Origin: Nostocaceae cyanobacterium CSSed10_463m
GTDB taxonomy: Bacteria > Cyanobacteriota > Cyanobacteriia > Cyanobacteriales > Nostocaceae
Reading direction: 5' to 3'
Length of the DNA: 17,984 nt
Assembly: GCA_003556955.1 (NCBI GenBank)
Contig: PWQB01000667.1
Location: 1 to 17,984 of the forward strand
Position 1 is the stretch's first letter, and the number at the start of each line of letters is the position of its first letter. The notes under the pieces were generated by a model that searched no databases, had not been told where the DNA came from, and saw only the letters and a program-made list of their open reading frames with translations. Made by a program: the position numbers and the translations under genes. This document shows, piece after piece, positions 15,196 to 17,984 of the stretch.

Positions 15196-16113
15196 ATGGA
15201 TTTATTGCGATCGCTACCCCTTGGACTGTACTTAGAACAACCGCAAACTTGGCTACACAAACTCGATCCGCGTGTCAAAATAGCATGGTTGATGAGCTTT
15301 TTAACTAGCTACACCTTTGCTAATAACGAATGGCGGATACTACTGGTGGGATTATTAATTATTTTTACTGTAGTAGCTCGCATACCCAGGCGTGTATGGC
15401 AAAAACAAATGGGCTGGCTGTTAACATTAGCCCTATTTGTCTTTGTAATTATCAGTGTCAGTCCTGATGGTTTGGGTGTAAATTATCAACCCAGACTACC
15501 AACTAACCCACAAATAACTCAGCCAGCCAACGCCACTAATGATATTGTGCCAGCAACAGGCGATCGCCAAGATTACAGCTACATCTTATTTGCTCAAGGG
15601 CCAGTTACAGTAACTCGCCGTTCACTTGATTTAGCAATCAGAGTCAGTACGATCATCTTTACAGTGATTTACAGCAGCAACCTGTATCTGCTGACAACCG
15701 CACCAGAAGAAATCACCACAGCTATAGAAAGTTTAATGCAACCTCTACGACGGTTAAAAGTACCCGTCACGGAAATTACGCTGACTTTAACTTTGTCCTT
15801 ACGATTTATCCCCCTAGTTCTAGAAGAAGTGCAGAATTTAATTCGCTCAGTGATGACTAGAGCAATTAACTGGAAAAAACTGGGGTTAAAAGGAGCCGTT
15901 AAAGTTTGGATGACAGTCGCCGAGAGATTATTAAAGAATCTCCTCTTACGAGCCGAACAAATGGCTAGTGCGATGATGGTACGTGGCTTCACTAGCCCCA
16001 ATGAACATCAAGTCAAATGGCACGAATTACGCCTGAAAGCCAGAGATTGGTTAGCGATCGCTATGCTTACACTCTTCTGGGGTGCTAGACTAGTCTTAGG
16101 TAATTTGGCTTAA
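15196..16113 (+). CDS. ecfT: ECF transporter transmembrane T component (CbiQ family)
   Basis: A 305-residue integral membrane protein. It begins MDLLRSLPLGLYL and has the conserved LHKLDPRVK (20-28). Hydrophobic segments lie near 29-43, 47-62, 73-89, 146-166, 190-208 and 284-302. The cytoplasmic coupling region LLLRAEQMASAMMVRGF (249-265) contains the Arg-containing motifs (LLRAE and MVRGF) through which T components contact the paired ATPases of energy-coupling-factor vitamin and metal importers. No A or S component is adjacent, as is usual when one T protein serves several S proteins, so the substrate cannot be told. The insertion at 90-128 is polar and variable. It precedes pipX and pipY in the same direction, an order I recall from other cyanobacteria. 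No Shine-Dalgarno is evident. Confidence 0.92.
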   Translation: MDLLRSLPLGLYLEQPQTWLHKLDPRVKIAWLMSFLTSYTFANNEWRILLVGLLIIFTVVARIPRRVWQKQMGWLLTLALFVFVIISVSPDGLGVNYQPRLPTNPQITQPANATNDIVPATGDRQDYSYILFAQGPVTVTRRSLDLAIRVSTIIFTVIYSSNLYLLTTAPEEITTAIESLMQPLRRLKVPVTEITLTLTLSLRFIPLVLEEVQNLIRSVMTRAINWKKLGLKGAVKVWMTVAERLLKNLLLRAEQMASAMMVRGFTSPNEHQVKWHELRLKARDWLAIAMLTLFWGARLVLGNLA

Positions 16114-16414
16114 TCTCATCATCCTCTTGCTCATTTTGCTCCACAGAGCGATAATTATGGCAAGATGGAAAAGAGCCAGAACCAACAGACATAAATAGTT
16201 GCTTTTCTGGTATCTCGTGCATTCCTACATTGCTACGGCCAGCTTCATCTGCCCATTCAGAACAAGATCAAGGTTTTGATCATTGCCATTAAATGGCCAG
16301 AATCACTGATTTTCCCATAAGTTAACCAAATATTCTGGCAAAAGGGGTGTATTATCTTCTGAACATTTGTACTGATTTGCGAAAAGATATATATACTCCC
16401 ACTTTGACTATTAA
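16114..16414. other. ecfT-pipX intergenic region
   Basis: These 301 bases contain no convincing gene. A minus-strand frame free of stops over about 58 codons (to 16085) lacks a good start and family resemblance. A pipX promoter probably lies at the right end. No NtcA site of the form GTAN8TAC was found. Confidence 0.6.
16367..16397 (+). promoter_or_regulatory. Candidate pipX promoter
   Basis: TTGTAC (16367-16372) and TATACT (16392-16397) resemble -35 and -10 elements, although the 19-base spacer is long. The -10 lies 17 bases before the ATG, so the mRNA would have a very short leader, consistent with the lack of a Shine-Dalgarno. Confidence 0.3.
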
Positions 16415-16693
16415 ATGAATCCAGAAAACTCAGAAACTTACATAAATCATCCAACTTGGGGTTTGCTTTATCGGATCTGTATGGTCGATGAGAACCAGGA
16501 TCTGTTCACCACACTTTATGCCCAACGTTTGTTTTTTTTGGTTGCAAACGACATTAAAAGCATCAAATTCCAGTCTATAGGACGTACTGAAGCTCGAATG
16601 TTGTTAGAAAATCGCTTGCGTACTTTACGCCGCAGTGGTCAGTCCCAGGAGTACGAGCAACTTCAAAGTGTTTTCCAACGCACATTCCAATGA
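16415..16693 (+). CDS. pipX: PipX, NtcA co-activator and PII-binding regulator
   Basis: A 92-residue cyanobacteria-specific regulator of usual length. The N-terminal two thirds (ETYINHPTWGLLYRICMVDENQDLFTTLYAQRLFFLVANDIKSIKFQSIGRTEA) is the Tudor-like/KOW-type domain. Residues 60-92 form C-terminal helices (ARMLLENRLRTLRRSGQSQEYEQLQSVF). Established role: it swaps between the PII protein GlnB and the transcription factor NtcA according to 2-oxoglutarate and ADP/ATP, so tying gene expression to nitrogen status. The next gene is pipY, its usual neighbour and functional partner. The spacer between them is about 150 bases and full of repeats. No Shine-Dalgarno precedes the ATG. A run of eight T (16532-16539) encodes part of LFFL. 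Confidence 0.96.
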   Translation: MNPENSETYINHPTWGLLYRICMVDENQDLFTTLYAQRLFFLVANDIKSIKFQSIGRTEARMLLENRLRTLRRSGQSQEYEQLQSVFQRTFQ

Positions 16694-16769
16694 TCACAGA
16701 AAAAAAGGATACAGAGCAACTAAATTTATTTATGGAGAAGAAAAAAGTAAAACAACATTAATTGATTCC

Positions 16770-16792
16770 AGCCCCCGGATTTATCCGTGGGG
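16770..16792. repeat. Palindromic element end, copy 2 (solo)
   Basis: This is a perfect 23-base reverse complement of 14758-14780, here without the rest of the element. It lies between pipX and pipY, directly before the TTTTGAA tandem repeat. Its hairpin could act on the pipX-pipY transcript. Confidence 0.85.
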
Positions 16793-16799
16793 TATTTAA

Positions 16800-16827
16800 T
16801 TTTGAATTTTGAATTTTGAATTTTGAA
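16800..16827. repeat. Short tandem repeat, (TTTTGAA)x4
   Basis: Four perfect TTTTGAA heptamers end 3 bases before the GGAG that serves pipY. They put an in-frame TTG at 16823 upstream of the true pipY start. Confidence 0.9.
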
Positions 16828-16843
16828 TTCGGAGCGCAGCGAC

Positions 16844-17512
16844 GTGACCAGTTCCATTAGCGAACGTATCACCACTATTAGGGCTTCACTACCACCTTCA
16901 GTACGGTTAATTGCTGTGAGCAAGACATTTCCGACTGAGGCCATTCGCGCTGCTTACAACGCCGGGATTCGTGATTTTGGCGAAAACCGTATCCAAGAAG
17001 CTGCCAGGAAACAAGCCGAGTTACAAGACTTACCGGATATTACCTGGCACTTTATTGGACGGTTACAAAGCAACAAAGCCAAAAAAGCCATTGAATTATT
17101 TGATTGGATTCACTCTGTAGACAATTTGAAGCTGGCGCAGCGCTTAAATGAATTGGCGCAACAACTAGGAGTCAGTCCTCAAGTTTGTCTACAAGTGAAA
17201 ATTCTTCCTGACCCCAATAAGTCGGGTTGGACTGTCCCACAACTATTAGCTGACCTAGCTGACCTGAACCAGTGTAAAAATTTACAAATTCAGGGTTTGA
17301 TGACAATTCCGCCCTTGGGTTTGAACGAGACTGAAACACTTTGTGTATTTAATGATACTGCTGATTTGGCAAAAAAAATCCAGCAGCAAAACTGGTCTCA
17401 TCTGAAAATGCGCGAACTCTCAATGGGGATGTCAGGAGATTATCAACTAGCAATTTCATCTGGTGCCACAATGGTCAGATTAGGAACTATCTTATTTGGC
17501 CAGCGCACTTAG
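16844..17512 (+). CDS. pipY: PipY, YggS-family pyridoxal phosphate homeostasis protein
   Basis: 222 residues from the GTG at 16844, which follows GGAG (16831-16834) at 9 bases. A TTG at 16823 would add seven residues encoded partly by the heptamer repeat, so it was rejected. The fold is a single-domain alanine racemase-like TIM barrel. K27 in RLIAVSKTFP is the PLP-binding lysine. FGENRIQEA, WHFIGRLQSNKAK, IHSVDNLKLA, MTIPPLG, LSMGMSGDYQLAISSGATMVRLGTILFG are the family landmarks in order. The family buffers and delivers PLP rather than catalysing a reaction. In cyanobacteria pipY is coupled to pipX genetically and in expression. The frame is complete. Confidence 0.95.
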   Translation: MTSSISERITTIRASLPPSVRLIAVSKTFPTEAIRAAYNAGIRDFGENRIQEAARKQAELQDLPDITWHFIGRLQSNKAKKAIELFDWIHSVDNLKLAQRLNELAQQLGVSPQVCLQVKILPDPNKSGWTVPQLLADLADLNQCKNLQIQGLMTIPPLGLNETETLCVFNDTADLAKKIQQQNWSHLKMRELSMGMSGDYQLAISSGATMVRLGTILFGQRT

Positions 17513-17647
17513 GCTATGAGCCATCAAAAACGGCGGAAATCTTTTTATATAGGGTTTGCTGGAAAACCCCGCTGCCATTCCTCTCCCCTATAAGGCTACG
17601 GTGTACACATAACCCTTTTCTATCACTCTAGAGAGAGAAAAATAAAT

Positions 17648-17728
17648 GTAGGTTGGGTAGAACGTAGTGAAACCCAACAATGCCAAGGTCTTTGGGTGTT
17701 GGGTTGCGCTGTGCTTAACCCAACCTAC
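17648..17728. repeat. 81-bp inverted-repeat element (GTAGGTTGGGT ends)
   Basis: GTAGGTTGGGT (17648-17658) and ACCCAACCTAC (17718-17728) are perfect 11-bp inverted ends. A second inner pair is AACCCAACA (17671-17679) with TGTTGGGTT (17697-17705). The layout is that of a non-autonomous mini-element. Confidence 0.8.
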
Positions 17729-17810
17729 GTCTCAATTGATAAAAGCTTTGAAAATAAGGGTTTTAGATGTTTCCCTAGCGATAGTGAATCAAGTTGCCTA
17801 ACAACGTTTT

Positions 17811-17886
17811 GATCCCCCCTAGCCCTGCTTGAGAAGGGGGGAATTAGAATCAAAGTCCCCCTTTGTAAGGGGGATTTAGGGGGATC
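17811..17886. repeat. 76-bp inverted-repeat element (GATCCCCC ends)
   Basis: GATCCCCC (17811-17818) and GGGGGATC (17879-17886) form the ends. An internal hairpin CCCCCTTTGTAAGGGGG lies at 17857-17873. This is a familiar type of dispersed repeat in Nostoc-like genomes. Confidence 0.8.
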
Positions 17887-17933
17887 AGATCACTTCTGTG
17901 TACACCGTAGCCCAATACATTTCGGTTAAGGGA

Positions 17934-17963
17934 TGTAGAGACGTTCCATGGAACGTCTCTACA
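17934..17963. repeat. Perfect 30-bp palindrome
   Basis: The two 15-base halves (TGTAGAGACGTTCCA and TGGAACGTCTCTACA) are exact reverse complements with no spacer. It could extrude as a cruciform or fold as a hairpin. No transposase or protein site is assigned. Confidence 0.9.
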
Positions 17964-17984
17964 AGGGTTTTCGGCTCCCGAATT

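Larger units (their letters stand above)
17594..17912. repeat. Composite element bounded by 16-bp inverted repeats
   Basis: GGCTACGGTGTACACA (17594-17609) is the perfect reverse complement of TGTGTACACCGTAGCC (17897-17912). The pair encloses about 320 bp containing the repeats at 17648-17728 and 17811-17886. Each half also contains the self-palindrome GTGTACAC. Confidence 0.7.
17513..17984. repeat. Gene-free region of nested inverted repeats after pipY
   Basis: No coding sequence is supported in these 472 bases. They hold a 16-bp inverted pair (17594-17609 with 17897-17912) enclosing two smaller inverted-repeat elements, then a 30-bp perfect palindrome. No clear rho-independent terminator follows pipY. 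Confidence 0.75.

Noticed and set aside
15669..16001. 110-codon minus-strand frame inside ecfT
   Set aside because: It is a shadow of ecfT; composition and ends show no independent support.
16085..16262. Minus-strand stretch of about 58 codons without stop in the ecfT-pipX gap
   Set aside because: No start codon near its beginning, no Shine-Dalgarno, no recognised family, and it runs into the 3' end of ecfT; probably chance.
16114..16414. NtcA site upstream of pipX
   Set aside because: No GTAN8TAC match was found in the region by eye.
16532..16539. Run of eight T in pipX as a programmed slippage site
   Set aside because: The frame is intact and the encoded LFFL is the expected PipX sequence; no alternative frame product is apparent.
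1..17984. CRISPR array
   Set aside because: The only direct repeats seen are 7-bp tandem heptamers without spacers; none resembles a repeat-spacer array.

Overview
The window looks like chromosome from a filamentous, probably Nostocales (Nostoc/Anabaena-like) cyanobacterium. The evidence is a dnaN-dnaA pair with TTTTCCACA-type DnaA boxes, about 15 copies of the HIP1 octamer GCGATCGC, a bilin-binding photoreceptor kinase, the pipX-pipY nitrogen-signalling pair, and intergenic regions packed with heptamer tandem repeats and palindromic mini-elements. No tRNA, rRNA or CRISPR array was seen.

Layout. 174-1860 (+): a DUF2358 protein and an ArsA/Get3-type ATPase with a C-terminal Hsp20-like domain. 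1898-2055: a mini-element with 12-bp terminal inverted repeats. 2306-5059 (+): a knotless (Cph2-like) phytochrome histidine kinase, GAF-PHY-GAF-HisKA-HATPase, ending 2 bp from the convergent dnaN. 5062-8067 (-): dnaN and dnaA, with a DnaA-box cluster between them that is the best oriC candidate. 8249-9520 (+): an HtrA/HhoA-type protease split by one in-frame TAA that separates the catalytic His from Asp and Ser. 9797-10318 (+): peptide deformylase; the in-frame codons upstream of its start come from repeats.

10517-14785 (+): a four-gene block. It encodes a double HMA-like protein, a P1B-type ATPase whose CPC motif reads LCT, a small DUF5132-like membrane protein, and a third HMA-like membrane protein. 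None of the HMA-like domains has CxxC. Together they look like an envelope metal-handling or membrane-platform system of unknown substrate, and this is the most promising under-described system here. An IS200/IS605-like remnant lies across the 3' end of the last gene. 15196-17512 (+): ecfT, pipX and pipY. 17513-17984: no gene, but nested inverted-repeat elements and a perfect 30-bp palindrome.

Functional picture: replication initiation (dnaA, oriC, dnaN), light sensing, protein maturation and quality control (def, broken protease, Get3-like ATPase), metal or membrane homeostasis (HMA/P-ATPase block), and nitrogen and PLP homeostasis (pipX/pipY). Dispersed repeats sit next to or inside the ends of several genes and have changed apparent starts (def, pipY) or a stop (third HMA protein).
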